Shown piece by piece: positions 24,141-37,502 of a stretch of DNA of 64,000 nucleotides. The translations under genes and the position numbers were made by a program. The notes under the pieces are model-generated. The model ran no database searches and had not been told where the DNA came from. It saw nothing but the letters and a program-made list of their open reading frames with translations. Source of the stretch: Calliopsis andreniformis (taxonomy: Eukaryota; Arthropoda; Insecta; Hymenoptera; Andrenidae); NCBI RefSeq assembly GCF_051401765.1, contig NW_027480423.1:15004001-15068000 (forward strand), written 5' to 3'. Every line of letters begins with the position of its first letter. Position 1 is the stretch's first letter.

Positions 24141-26747
24141 ACCATAACGTTCACACTGGTTTCTATTATTCATTTTATACGATGGAAAAACTGTTATATT
24201 TATATTGTATTTTATGCTTCTGGCGTTGACTTCTTAGGCCCGAACTATTCGATCTGGTGCAACAACGCCCTAGAGTGAAGCCTAGGTTGCCTGGAACGGA
24301 GAAATGACCATAACTTTCACACTGGTTGCTATTATTCGTTTTATACGATGGAAAAGCTGTTGTATTTATATCGTACTTTATGCTTCTGGCGTTGACTTCT
24401 AAGGCCCTCAACTATTCGATCTGGTGGAGCAACGCTCTAGAGTGTCGCATAGGTTGCCCGGAACGTAGAAATGACCATTACTTTCACAATGTATGCAAAT
24501 ATTCATTTTATACGATGGAAAAACTGTTGTACTTGTATTGTATTTTATTCTTCTGGCGTTGAATTCTAAGTCCCTAGCTTTTCAATCTCGTGGAGCATCG
24601 CCCTAGAGTGAAACCTAGGTTACCCGGAACGTAGAAATGACCAGGACTTTCACACTGGTTGCAGTTATTCCTGTTATACGATGGAAAAACTGTTGCACCT
24701 TTATTGTATTTTATGCCTCTGGCGTTGACATCTAAGGCCCTAACTGTTTGATCTGGTGGAGCAACGCCCTAGAGTGAAGCCTAGGTTTCCCGGATCGTAG
24801 AAATGACCATAACTTTCACACTGGTTGCTATTATTCGTTTCATACGATGGAAAATCTGTTGTATTTATGTTGCATTTTATGCTTCTGGCGTTGACTTCTT
24901 AGGCCCTAACTATTTGATCTGGTGGCGTAACGCCCTAGAGTGACGCCTAGGTTACCCGGAACGTAGAAATGGCCATTACTTTCACACTGTTTGCAATTAT
25001 TCGTTTTATACGATGGGAAAACTGTTGCACCTTTATTGTATTTCATGCATCTGGCGTTGACATGTAAGGCCCTAACTATTCGATCTGGTGGGGCTAGGCC
25101 CTAGAGTGAAGCCTATGTTGCCCGGAACGTAGAAATGACCAGTACTTTCACACTGGTTGCAGTTATTCGTTTTATACAATGAAAAACTGTTCTATTTATT
25201 ATGAATTTTATGCTTCGGGCGCTGACTTCTAAGGCCCTAACTATTCGATTTGGTGGAGCAACGCCCTAGAGTGAAGCCTAGGTTGCCCGGAACGTAGAAA
25301 TGACCATAACTTTCACTCTGGTAGCAATTATTCGTTTTAGACATGGAATAACTGTTCTATTTTTTTGCATTTTATGCTTCGGGCGTTGACTTCTAAGGCC
25401 CTAACTATTCGATCTGGTGGAGCAACGCCCTAGAGTGAAGCCTAGGTTGCCCGGAACGTAGAACATACGATTACCTTCACACTGGTTGCAATTATTCCTG
25501 TTATACGATGGAAAAACTGTTGCACCATTATTGTATTTTATGCTTCTGGCGTTGACTTCATAGGCCCTAACTATTTGATCTGGTGGAGCAACGCCCTAGA
25601 GTGAAGCCTAGATTGCCCGGAACGTAGAACATACGATTACCTTCACACTGGTTGCAATTAATCCTGTTATACGATGGAAAAACTGTTGCACCATTATCGT
25701 ATTTTAAGCTTCTGGCGTTGACTTCATAGGCCCTAACTATTTGATCTGGTGGAGCAACGCCCTAGAGTGAAGCCTAGGTTGCCCGGAACGTAGAAATGAC
25801 CATTCATTTCACACTGGTAGCAATTATTCGTTTTATACGATGGAAAAACTGTTTTATTTATATTGTATTTTATGCTTCGGGCGTTGACTTCTAAGGCCCT
25901 AACTATTCGATCTGGTGGAGCAACGCCCTAGAGTGAAGCCTAGGTTGCTCAGAATGTAGAAATGACCATAACTTTCACACTGGTTGCAATTATTCGTTTT
26001 ATACGATGGAAAAACTGTTGCATCTTTACCGTATTTTATACTTCTGGCGTTGACTTCTTAGGCCGTAACTATTCGATCTGGTGGAGCAACGCCCTGGAGA
26101 GAAACCTAGGTTGCCCGGAACGTAGAAATGACAACTACTATCACACTGGTTGCAAATTATACCTGCTATACGATGGAAAAGCTGTTGTATATTTATTGCA
26201 TTTTATGCTTCGGGCATTGACTTCTAAGGCCCTAACTATTGAATCTGTTGGTGCAACGCCCTAGGGTGTAGCCAAGGTTGCCCGGAAAGTACAAATGACC
26301 ACAACTTTCATACAGGTTGCAATTATACGTTTTATGCGATGGAAAAGCTGTTGTATTTATACCGTATTTAATGCTTCTGGCGTTGACGTCTTATGACCTA
26401 ACTATTCCATCTGATGGAACAACGCCCTAGGGTGAAGCCTAGGTTGCCCGGAACGTAGGACATACCATTACCTTCACACTGGTTGCAATTATTCCTGTTA
26501 TACGATGGAAAAGCTGTTGCATCTTTATTGTACTTTATGCTTCTGGCGTTGACTTCTAAGGCCCTAACTCTTCGATCTGGTGGAGCAGCGCCCTAGGGTG
26601 AAGCCTAGGTTGCCCGGAACGTAGAAATGACCATAACTTTCACATCGGTAGCAATTATTCGTTTTATACGACGGAAAAACTGTTCTATTTATTTTGTATT
26701 TTATGCTTCGGGCGTTGACTTCTAAGGCCCTAACTATTCAATCGGTT
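24141..26747 (+). repeat. Mosaic monomers, 12-, 24- and 56-unit partners
   Basis: Up to 24,593 the region repeats 22,120-22,600. A run of divergent monomers follows (about 24,600-25,290), then the copy of 21,330-21,770 at 25,311-25,750, then a copy of 16,463-16,850 at 25,752-26,140. The longest open frame of the window (100 codons, 25,962-26,264) lies here and is only satellite. Confidence 0.78.
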
Positions 26748-27458
26748 GCAGCAACGCCCTAGGGTGGATCCTAGGTTGCCCGGAAAGTAGAGATGACCAT
26801 AACTTTCATACTGGTTGCAATTATTCGTTTTATACGATGGAAAAACTGTTGTATTTATATTGTATTTTATGCTTCTGGCGCTGACTTCTAGGGCACTAAC
26901 TATTCGATCTGGTGGAGCAGCGCCCTAGGGTGAAGCCTAGGTTGCCCGGAACGTAGAAATGACCATTACTATTACACTGGTTTCAATTATTCGTTGTGTA
27001 CGATGGAAAAACTGTTGTAGTTTCATTGCATTTTATGCTTTCGGCGTTGACTTCTAAGGCCCTAACTATTCAATCTGTTGGTGCAACGCCCTAGGGTCAA
27101 GCCTAGGTTGCCCGGAAAGTAGAAATGACGTTAACTTTCATACTGTTTGCAATTATTCGGTTTATACGATGGAAAAACTGTTGTATTTTTATTGCATTTT
27201 ATGCTTCGGGCATTGACTTCTAAGGCCCTAACTATTCAATCTGTTGGAGCAACGCCCTAGGGTGTAGCCTAGGTTGCCCGAAAAGTAGAAATGACCATAA
27301 CTTTCATACTGGTTGCAATTATTCGTTTTATACGATGGAAAAGCTGTTGTATTTATACCGTATTTTATACTTCTGGCGTTGACTTCTTATGACCTAACTA
27401 TTCCATCTGGTGGAACAGCGCCCTAGGGTGAAGCCTAGGTTGCCCGTAACGTAGAAAT
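26748..27458 (+). repeat. 20-monomer-spaced duplication, copy 2
   Basis: Partner of 23,431-24,140. The two are collinear through the monomer with CTTATGACCTAACTATTCC and part at the next CCTAGG, where the first copy reads CCTATGTTGCCC. Confidence 0.82.
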
Positions 27459-27459
27459 G

Positions 27460-28404
27460 ACCATAACTTTCACACCGGTAGCAATTATTCATTTTATACG
27501 ATGGAAAAACTGTTCTATTTATTTTGTATTTTATGCTTCGGGCGTTGACTTCTAAGGCCCTAACTATTCAATCTGTTGGAGCAACGCCCTAGGGTGAAGC
27601 CTAGGTTGCCCGGAAAGTAGAAATGACCATAACTTTCATACTGCTTGCAATTACTCGTTTTATACGATGGAAAAACTGTTGTATTTACATTGTATCTTAT
27701 ACTTCGGGCGTTGACTTCTAAGGCCCTAACTATTCAATCTGTTGGATCAACGCCCTAGAGTGAAGCCAAGGTTGCTCGGAATGTAGAAATGGCCATATCA
27801 TTCACACTGGTTGAAATTATTCGTTTTATACGATGGAAAAGCTGTTGTATTTATATTGTATATTATGCTGCTGGGGCTCACTTCTTAGGCCCTAACTATT
27901 CGATCTGGTGGAACAACGCCCTGGGGTGAAGCCTAGGTTGCCGGGAACGTAGAAATGACCATAACTTTCACACTGGTCGCTATTATTCGTTTTACACGAT
28001 GGAGAAACTGTTATATTTATATTGTATTTTATGCTTCTGGCGTTGCCTTCTTAGGCCCTAGCTGCTCGCTCTGGTGGAACAACGCCCTAGAGTGAAGCCT
28101 AGGTTGTCCGGAACGTAGAAATGACCATATCTTTCACACTGGTTGCTATTAATCGTTCTATACGATGGAAAAACTCTTTTATTTATATTGTATCTGATGC
28201 TTCTGGCGTTGACTTCTTAGGCCCTAACAATTCGATCTGGTGGAACAACGACCTAGAGTGAGGCCTTGGTTGCCCGGAACGTAGAACTCACCATAACTTT
28301 TACACGGGTAGCAATTATCCGTTTTATACCATGGAAAAACTGTTGTATTTATATTGTATTTTATGCTTCTGGCGTTGACTTATAAGGCACTAACTATTCG
28401 ATCT
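27460..28404 (+). repeat. 12-monomer-spaced duplication, copy 1
   Basis: Matches 29,450-30,394 at offset 1,990 (12 x 166 minus 2). Shared rare states are CATACTGCTTGCAATTACTCG, GGCCATATCATTCACAC (GACC in the partner), TATATTATGCTGCTGG and TATTGTATCTGATGC. The copies part after GACTTATAAGGCACTAACTA, with GATCTGGTGGAGC here against GATCTGCTGGAAC there. Confidence 0.85.
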
Positions 28405-29449
28405 GGTGGAGCAACGTCCTATAGTGAAGCCTAGGTTGCCCGGAACGTAGAAATGACCATAACTTTCACACTGGTTGCTATTATTCGTTCTATACCATGG
28501 AAAAACTGTTATATTTATATTGTATCTTATGCTTCTGGCGTTGACTTCTAAGGCACTAACTATTCGATCTGGTGGAGCAACGCCCTAGAGTGAGACCGAG
28601 GTTGCCCGGAACGTAGAAATGACCATCACTTCCATACTGGTAGCAATTTTTCGTTTTATACGATGGAAAAACTGTTGTATTTATATTGTATGTTATGCTT
28701 CTGGCGTTGTCTTCTAAGGCACTAACTATTCGATCTGGTGGAGCAACGCCCTAGAGTGAAGCCTAGGTTGCCGGGAACGGAGAAATGACCATAACTTTCA
28801 CACTGGTTGCTATTATTCGTTTTATACGATGGAAAAACTGTTGTATTTATATTGTATATTATGCTTCTGGCGTTGACTTCTAAGGCACTAACTATTCGAT
28901 CTGTTGGAGCAACGCCCTAGAGTGAAGCCTAGGTTGCCCGGAACGTAGAAATGACCATCGCTTTCAAACTGGTTGCAATTATTCCTGTTTCATGATGGAT
29001 AACTGTTGTATTTTTATTGCATTTTATGCTTCGGGCACTGACCTCTAAGGTCCTACCTATTCAACCTGTTGGAGCGACGCCCTAGGGTGAAGCCTAGGTT
29101 GCGCGGGAAGTAGAAATGACAATAACTTCCACACTGGTTGCAATTATTCGTTTTATACGATGGAATAGCTGTTGCATCTTTATTGTATTTTATGCTTCTG
29201 TCGTTGGCGTCTAAGGCCGTAGCTATTAGATGTGGTGGAGCAACGCACTAGAGTGCCGCCTAGGTTGCCCGGAACGTGGAATGACCATTACTTTCGCAAT
29301 GTTTGCAATTATTCATTTTATACGATGGAAAAACTGTTGTACTTATATTGTATTTTATGCTTCTGGCGTTGACTTCTTATGCCCTAACTATTCCATGTGG
29401 TGGAACAACGCCCTAGGCTGAAGCCTAGGTTGCCCGCAACGTAGAAATG
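28405..29449 (+). repeat. Satellite monomers between the 12-unit duplicates
   Basis: About six monomers of a subfamily marked by GACTTCTAAGGCACTAACTA and GAGACCGAGG, then divergent units near 28,980-29,280 with GACCTCTAAGGTCCTACC and GTCGTTGGCGTCTAAGG. The latter (with CTATTAGATGTGG) resembles monomers near 57,760, 60,910 and 61,740. No unique sequence. Confidence 0.78.
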
Positions 29450-30394
29450 GATATAACTTTCACACCGGTAGCAATTATTCGTTTTATACGATAGAAAAAC
29501 AGTTCTATTTATTTTGTATTTTATGCTCCGGCCGTTGACTTCTAAGGCCCTAACTATTCAATCTGTTGGAGCAACGCCCTAGGGTGAAGCCTAGGTTGCC
29601 CGGAAAGTAGAAATGACCATAACTTTCATACTGCTTGCAATTACTCGTTTTATACGATGGAAAAACTGTTGTATTTACATTGTATTTTATACTTCGGGCG
29701 TTGACTTCTAAGGCCCTAACTATTCAATCTGTTGGATCAACGCCCTAGAGTGAAGCCAAGGTTGCTCGGAATGTAGAAATGACCATATCATTCACACTGG
29801 TTGAAATTATTTGTTTTATACGATGGAAAAGCTGTTGTATTTATATTGTATATTATGCTGCTGGCGCTCACTTCTTAGGCCCTAACTATTCGATCTGGTG
29901 GAACAACGCCCTGGGGTGAAGCCTAGGTTGCCGGGAACGTAGAAATGACCATAACTTTCACACTGGTCGCTATTATTCGTTTTACACGATGGAGAAACTG
30001 TTATATTTATATTGTATTTTATGCTTCTGGCGTTGCCTTCTTAGGCCCTAGCTGCTCGATCTGGTGGAACAACGCCCTAGAGTGAAGCCTAGGTTGTCCG
30101 GAACGTAGAAATGACCATATCTTTCACACTGGTTGCTATTAATCGTTCTATACGATGGAAAAACTCTTTTATTTATATTGTATCTGATGCTTCTGGCGTT
30201 GACTTCTTAGGCCCTAACAATTCGATCTGGTGGAACAACGACCTAGAGTGAGGCCTTGGTTGCCCGGAACGTAGAACTCACCATAACTTTTACACGGGTA
30301 GCAATTATCCGTTTTATACCATGGAAAAACTGTTGTATTTATATTGTATTTTATGCTTCTGGCGTTGACTTATAAGGCACTAACTATTCGATCT
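29450..30394 (+). repeat. 12-monomer-spaced duplication, copy 2
   Basis: Partner of 27,460-28,404, near-identical by eye. Differences include TTTGTTTTATACG against TTCGTTTTATACG near 29,810 and GCTGCTCGATC against GCTGCTCGCTC near 30,055. Confidence 0.85.
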
Positions 30395-33300
30395 GCTGGA
30401 ACAACGCCCTAGAGTGAAGCCTAGGTTGTCCGGAACGTAGAAATGACCATATCTTTCACACTGGTTGCTATTAATCGTTCTATACGATGGAAAAACTCTT
30501 TTATTTATATTGTATCTGATGCTTCTGGCGTTGACATCTTAGGCCCTAACAATTCGATCTGGTGGAACAACGCCCTAGAGTGAAGCCTAGGTTGCCTGGA
30601 ACGTACAAATGACCATGACCTTCACACGGGTTGCAATTATTCCTATTATAGGATGGAAAGACTGTTGTATTTTTATTGTATTTTATCCTTCTGGCGTTGT
30701 CTTCTAAGGCACAAACTATTCGATCTGGTGGAGCAATGCCCTAGAGTGAAGCCTAGGTTGCCCGGAACGTAGAAATGACCATCACTTTCAAACTGGTTGC
30801 AATTATTCCTGTTATATAATGGAAAAACTGTTGTATTTTTATTGCATTTTATGCTTCGGGCATTGACTTCTAGGGTCCTAACTATTCAATCTGTTGGAGC
30901 AACGCCCTAGGGTGAAGCCTAGGTTGCCCGGAAAGTAGAAATGAAAATAACTTTCACACTGGTTGCAATTATTCGCTTTATACGATGGAAAAGCTGTTAT
31001 ATTTAAACTGTATTTTATGCTTCTGGCGTTGATTTCTTAGGCCCTAACTATTCAATCTGGTGGAACAACACCCTAGAGTGAGGCCTAGGTTTCCCGGAAC
31101 GAAGAAATGACCATCACTTCTATACTGGTAGCAATCATTCGTTTTATACGATGGAAAGACTGTTGTATTTATATTGTATTTTATGCTTCTGGCGTTGACT
31201 ACTAAGGCACAAACTATTCGATCTGGTGGAGCAATGCCCTAGAGTGAAGCCTAGGTTGCCCGGAACGTAGAAATGACCGTCACTTTCAAACTAGTTGCAA
31301 TTAATCCTTTTATACGATGGAAAAACTGTTGTATTTTTATTGCATTTTATGCTTCCGGCGTTGACTTCGAAGGCCCTAACTATTCAATCTGTTGGAGCAA
31401 CGCCCTAGGCTGAAGCCTAGGTTGCCCGGACAGTTGAAATGCCATTAACTTTCATAGTGGTTGCAATCATTCGTTTTATACGATGGAAAAACTGTTGTAT
31501 TTATATTGTATTTTATGCTTCTGGCGTTGACTTCTAAGGCACTAACTATTCGATCTGGTGGAGCAACGCACTACAGTGAAGCCGAGCTTGCCCGGAACGT
31601 AGAAATGACCATCACTTTCAAACTGGTTGCAATTATTCCTGTTATATGATGGAAAAACTGTTGTATTTTTATTGCATTTTGTGCTTCGGGCATTGACTTC
31701 TAAGGCCCTAATTATTCAGTCTGTTGGAGCAACGCCCTAGGGTGTAGCCTAGGTTGCCCGGAACGTAGAAATGACCATAACTTTCATACTGGTTGCAATT
31801 ATTCGTTTTATACGATGGAAAAACTGTTGTATTTATATTGTATTTTATGCATCTGGCGTTGACTTCAAAGGCACTAACTATTCGATCTCGTGTATCAACG
31901 CCCTAGAGTGAAGCCTAGGTTGCCTGGAACGTAGAAATGACCATCACTTTCACACGGGTTGCAATTATTCCTGTTATAGGATGGAAAGACTGTTGTATTT
32001 TCATTGTATTTTATGCTTCACGCGTTGACTTCTGAGGCCGTAGCTATTCGATGTGGTGGATGAACGCCATAGAGTGAAACCTGGGTTGCCCGGAACGTAG
32101 AAATGTCCACATCTTTCACACTGTTTGCAATTATCCATTTTATACGATGGCAATGCTGTTGTATATTTATTGCATTTTATGCTTCGGGCATTGATTTCTA
32201 AGGCCCTAATTATTCAATCTGTTGGAGCAACGCCCTTGGGTGAAGCCTAGGTTGCCCGGAACGTAGAAATGACCATAACTTTCACACTGGTTGCAATTAT
32301 TCGTTTTATATGATGGAAAAGCTGTTGTATTTATATCGTATTTTATGCTTCTGGCGTTGACTTCTTAGGCCCTAACAATTCCATCTGGTGGAACAACGCC
32401 CTAGGGTGAAGCGCAGGTTGCCCGGAAAGTAGAAAAGACCATCACTCTCAAACTGGTTGCAATTGTTCCTGTTATATGATGGAAAAACTGTTGTATTTTT
32501 ATTGCATTTTATGCTTCGGGCATTGACTTCTAAGGCCCTAACTGTTTGATCTGTTGGAGCAATGCCCTAGGGTGAAGCCTAGGCTGCCCGGAAAATATAA
32601 ATGACAATAAGTTTCATACTGGTTGCAATTATTCGTTTTATACGATGGAAAAACTGTTGTATTTATATTGTATTTTATGCTTCTGGCGTTCACTTCTTAG
32701 GCCCGAACTATTCGATCTGGTGGAACAACGGCCGAGGGTGAAGTCTAGGCTGCCCGGAACGTAGAAATGACCATAACTTTTACACTGGTAGCAATTATTC
32801 GTTTTATACAATGGAAAAACTGTTCTGTTTATTTTGTATGTAATGCTTCGGGCGTTGGCTTCTAAGGCCCTAACTGTTTGATCTGGTGGAGCAACGCCCT
32901 ACAGTGAAGCCTAGGTTGCCCGGAACGTAGAAATGACCATAACTTTCACACTGGTTGCTATTATTCGTTTTATACGATGGAAAAGCTGTTACATTTATTT
33001 TGTATTTTATGCTTCGGGCGTTGACTTCTACGGCCGTAGCTATTCGATGTGGTGGAGTAATGCCCTAGAGAGCAACCTGGGTTACCCGGATCGTAGAAAT
33101 GACCATCACTTTCACACTGGTTGCAATTATTCGTATTATACGATGGAAAAGCTGTTGTATTTATATCGTATTTTATGCTTCTGCCGTTGACTTCTAAGGC
33201 CCCAACTATTCCATCTGGTGGAGCAAACCCCTATGGTGAAGCGTAGGTTGCCCGGAACGTAGAAATGACCATAACTTTCACACTGGAAACAATTATTCGT

Positions 33301-34302
33301 TTTATACATGGAACAGCTGTTCTATTTATTTTATATTTTATGCTTCGGGCGTTGACCTCTAAGGCCCTAACTATTCGATCTGGTGGAGCAACGGCCTAGA
33401 GTGAAGCCTAGGTTGCCCGGAACGTAGAAATGCCCATAGCTTTCACACTGGTTACTATTATTCGTTTTATACGTTGGAAAAACTGTTATATTTATATTGT
33501 ATTTTATGCTTCTGGCGTTGAGTTCTTAGGCCCTAACAATTCGATCTGGTGGAACAACGCCCTAGAGTGAAGCCTAGGTTGCCTGGAACGTACAAATGAC
33601 CATCACTTTCACAAGGGTTGCAATTATTCCTGTTATAGGATGGAAAGACTGTTTTATTTTTATTGTATTTTATGCTTCAGGCGTTGACTTCTAAGGCCCT
33701 AGCTATTCGATCTGGTGGAGCAACGCCCTAGAGTGAAGCCTAGGTTGCCCGGTACGTAGAAATGACCATCACTTTCATACTGGTTGCAATTATTCGTTTT
33801 ATGTGATGGATAAACTGTTGTATTTATATTGTATTTTATGCTTCTGGCGTTCACTTCTTAGGCCCTAACTACTCGATCTGGTGGAACAACGCCCTAGGGT
33901 GAAGCCTAGGTTGCCCGGAACGTAGAAATGACCATAACTTTTACACTGCTAGCATTTATTCGTTTTATACAATGGAAAAACTGTTCTATTTATTTTTCAT
34001 TTTATGCTTCGGGCGTTGACTTCTAAGGCCCTAACTGATTGATCTGGAGAAGCAACGCCCTAGAGTGAAGCCTAGATTGCCCGGAACGTTGAAATGACCA
34101 TAAATTTCACACTGGTTGCTAATATTCGTCTTATACGATGGAAAACCTGTTATATTTATATTGTATTTAATACTTATGGCGTTGAATTCTAAGTCCCAAG
34201 CTATTTGATCTGGTGGAGCAACGCCCTAAAGTGAAACCTCGGTTACCCGGAACGTAGAAATGTCCATTAATTTCACACTGTTTGCAAATATACATTATAT
34301 AC
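30395..34302 (+). repeat. Mosaic monomers, little HOR order visible
   Basis: The first ~160 bp duplicate 30,070-30,230 at two-monomer (332-bp) spacing. The rest, about 23 monomers, mixes known subfamilies. Those with CAAACTGGTTGCAATTATTCC occur near 30,790, 31,620 and 32,450. Those with ACACGGGTTGC and GTTATAGGATGG occur near 30,640, 31,965 and 33,625. I saw no long collinear partner inside the window, so this is the least recently rearranged-looking part, or its partners lie outside. Confidence 0.72.
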
Positions 34303-35012
34303 GATGGAAAATCTGTTGTATTTATGTTGCATTTTATGCTTCTGGCGTTGACTTCTTAGGCCCTAACTATTTGATCTGGTGGAGCAACGCCCTAAAGTGA
34401 AGCCTAGGTCGCCCGGATCGTAGAAGTGACCATAACTTCCACACTGGTTGCTATCATTCGTTTTATATGATGGAAAAACTGTGTATTTATATTGTATTTT
34501 ATGCTTCTGGCGTTCACTTCTTAGGCCCTAACTATTCGATCTGGTGGAACAACGGCCTAGGGTGAAGCCTAAGTTGCCCGGAACTTAGAAATGACCACAA
34601 CTTTTACACTGGTAGCAATTATTCGTTTTATACGATGGAAAAACTGTTGGACTTATATTGTATTTTATTCTTATGGCGTTGACTTCTAATTCCCTAGCTA
34701 TTGGATCTGGTGGAGCAACGCCCTAGAGTGAAACCTAGGTTACCCGGAACGTAGAACTGACCAGTACTTTCATACTGTTTGCAGTTATTCCTGTTATACG
34801 ATGAAAAAACTTTTGCATCTTTATTGTATTTTATGCTTCTGGCGTTGACTTCTAAGGCCCTAGCTATTCGATTTGGTGGAGCAACGCCCTAGAGTGGAGC
34901 TTAGGTTGCCCGGTACGTAGAAATGACCATTACTTTCACACTGTTTGCAAATATACATTATATACGATGGAAAGTCTGTTGTATTTATGTTGTATTTTAT
35001 GCTCCTGGCGTT
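34303..35012 (+). repeat. Founder segment upstream of the 830-bp HOR
   Basis: Collinear with 15,721-16,430 at offset 18,582, with moderate divergence. It runs straight into the first 830-bp unit at 35,013. Shared 2-bp deletion near 34,481 and shared TTATGCTCCTGGCG before 35,013. Confidence 0.82.
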
Positions 35013-35842
35013 GACTTCTTAGGCCCTAACTATTTGATATGGTCGAGCACCGCCCTAGCATGAAGCCTAGGTTGCCTGGAACGTAGAAATGACCATTCGT
35101 TTCACACTGGTAGCAATTATTCGTTTTATACGATGGAAAAACTGTTTTATTTATTTTGTATTTTATGCTTCGGGCGTTGACTTCTAAGGCCCTAACTATT
35201 CGATCTGGTGGAGCAACGCCCAAGACTGAAGCCTAGGTTGCGCGGAACGTAGAAATGACCATAACTTTCACACTGGTAGCAATTATTCGTTTTATACGAT
35301 GGAAAAACTGTTTTATTTATTTTGTATTTTATGCTTCGGGCGTTGACTTCTAAGGCCCTAACTATTCGATCTGGTGGAGTAATGCCTCAAAGTTATGTCT
35401 AGGATGCCCGAAACGCCGAAATGATCATTACTTTCACGCTTGTTGCAAATAGTCCTGTTATACCATGAAAAGACTGTTGTATTTTTATTGTATTTTGTGC
35501 CTCAGGCGTAGGCTTCTAAGGCCGTAGCTATTCGATATGGTGGAGCACCGTCCTAGAGTGAACCCTAGGTTGCTCGGGACGTAGAAATGACCACTTCTTT
35601 CACACTGTTTGCAATTATTCATTTAATATGATGGAAAAGCTGTTCTATTTATATCGTATTTTATGCTTCTGGCGTTGACTTCTAGGGACCTAACTATTCG
35701 ATCTGGTGGAGCAACGCCCTAGAGTGAAGCCTAGGTTGCTCGGAAAGTAGAAATGACCATAAGATTCATACTGGTTGCAATTACTCGTTTTATACGATGG
35801 AAAAACTGTTGTATTTATATTGTATTTTATGCTCCTGGCGAT
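35013..35842 (+). repeat. 830-bp HOR (5 monomers), copy 1
   Basis: Five monomers, exactly 5 x 166 bp. Its variants include TATGGTCGAGCACCGCCC in unit 1, GCCCAAGACTGAAGCC at the unit 1/2 region, GTAATGCCTCAAAGTTATGT in unit 3, ATTTAATATGATGG in unit 4 and TAAGATTCATACTGG in unit 5. The next two units repeat it essentially base for base. Confidence 0.93.
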
Positions 35843-36672
35843 GACTTCTTAGGCCCTAACTATTTGATATGGTCGAGCACCGCCCTAGCATGAAGCCTAG
35901 GTTGCCTGGAACGTAGAAATGACCATTCGTTTCACACTGGTAGCAATTATTCGTTTTATACGATGGAAAAACTGTTTTATTTATTTTGTATTTTATGCTT
36001 CGGGCGTTGACTTCTAAGGCCCTAACTATTCGATCTGGTGGAGCAACGCCCAAGACTGTAGCCTAGGTTGCGCGGAACGTAGAAATGACCATAACTTTCA
36101 CACTGGTAGCAATTATTCGTTTTATACGATGGAAAAACTGTTTTATTTATTTTGTATTTTATGCTTCGGGCGTTGACTTCTAAGGCCCTAACTATTCGAT
36201 CTGGTGGAGTAATGCCTCAAAGTTATGTCTAGGATGCCCGAAACGCCGAAATGATCATTACTTTCACGCTTGTTGCAAATAGTCCTGTTATACCATGAAA
36301 AGACTGTTGTATTTTTATTGTATTTTGTGCCTCAGGCGTAGGCTTCTAAGGCCGTAGCTATTCGATATGGTGGAGCACCGTCCTAGAGTGAACCCTAGGT
36401 TGCTCGGGACGTAGAAATGACCACTTCTTTCACACTGTTTGCAATTATTCATTTAATATGATGGAAAAGCTGTTCTATTTATATCGTATTTTATGCTTCT
36501 GGCGTTGACTTCTAGGGACCTAACTATTCGATCTGGTGGAGCAACGCCCTAGAGTGAAGCCTAGGTTGCTCGGAAAGTAGAAATGACCATAAGATTCATA
36601 CTGGTTGCAATTACTCGTTTTATACGATGGAAAAACTGTTGTATTTATATTGTATTTTATGCTCCTGGCGAT
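35843..36672 (+). repeat. 830-bp HOR, copy 2
   Basis: Same as copy 1 by eye apart from the first junction (GGCGATGAC against GGCGTTGAC) and one A-to-T change giving GACTGTAGCC near 36,058. Confidence 0.93.
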
Positions 36673-37502
36673 GACTTCTTAGGCCCTAACTATTTGATAT
36701 GGTCGAGCACCGCCCTAGCATGAAGCCTAGGTTGCCTGGAACGTAGAAATGACCATTCGTTTCACACTGGTAGCAATTATTCGTTTTATACGATGGAAAA
36801 ACTGTTTTATTTATTTTGTATTTTATGCTTCGGGCGTTGACTTCTAAGGCCCTAACTATTCGATCTGGTGGAGCAACGCCCAAGACTGAAGCCTAGGTTG
36901 CGCGGAACGTAGAAATGACCATAACTTTCACACTGGTAGCAATTATTCGTTTTATACGATGGAAAAACTGTTTTATTTATTTTGTATTTTATGCTTCGGG
37001 CGTTGACTTCTAAGGCCCTAACTATTCGATCTGGTGGAGTAATGCCTCAAAGTTATGTCTAGGATGCCCGAAACGCCGAAATGATCATTACTTTCACGCT
37101 TGTTGCAAATAGTCCTGTTATACCATGAAAAGACTGTTGTATTTTTATTGTATTTTGTGCCTCAGGCGTAGGCTTCTAAGGCCGTAGCTATTCGATATGG
37201 TGGAGCACCGTCCTAGAGTGAACCCTAGGTTGCTCGGGACGTAGAAATGACCACTTCTTTCACACTGTTTGCAATTATTCATTTAATATGATGGAAAAGC
37301 TGTTCTATTTATATCGTATTTTATGCTTCTGGCGTTGACTTCTAGGGACCTAACTATTCGATCTGGTGGAGCAACGCCCTAGAGTGAAGCCTAGGTTGCT
37401 CGGAAAGTAGAAATGACCATAAGATTCATACTGGTTGCAATTACTCGTTTTATACGATGGAAAAACTGTTGTATTTATATTGTATTTTATGCTTCTGGCG
37501 TT
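36673..37502 (+). repeat. 830-bp HOR, copy 3
   Basis: Repeats copy 2 with the ancestral GACTGAAGCC. The array then leaves the register at 37,503, where GACTTCTAAGGCACTAACTA follows instead of GACTTCTTAGGCCC. Confidence 0.93.

Noticed and set aside
25962..26264. Open reading frame of 100 codons, the longest, and about forty others of 62-90 codons on both strands
   Set aside because: All are translations of the satellite: the same peptides (MTITFTLVAII..., MNARSIKYNINTT... on the minus strand) recur at every copy of certain monomers. Since 166 = 3 x 55 + 1, a frame shifts phase at each monomer and is closed within two units. No ribosome binding or splice context, no known domain.
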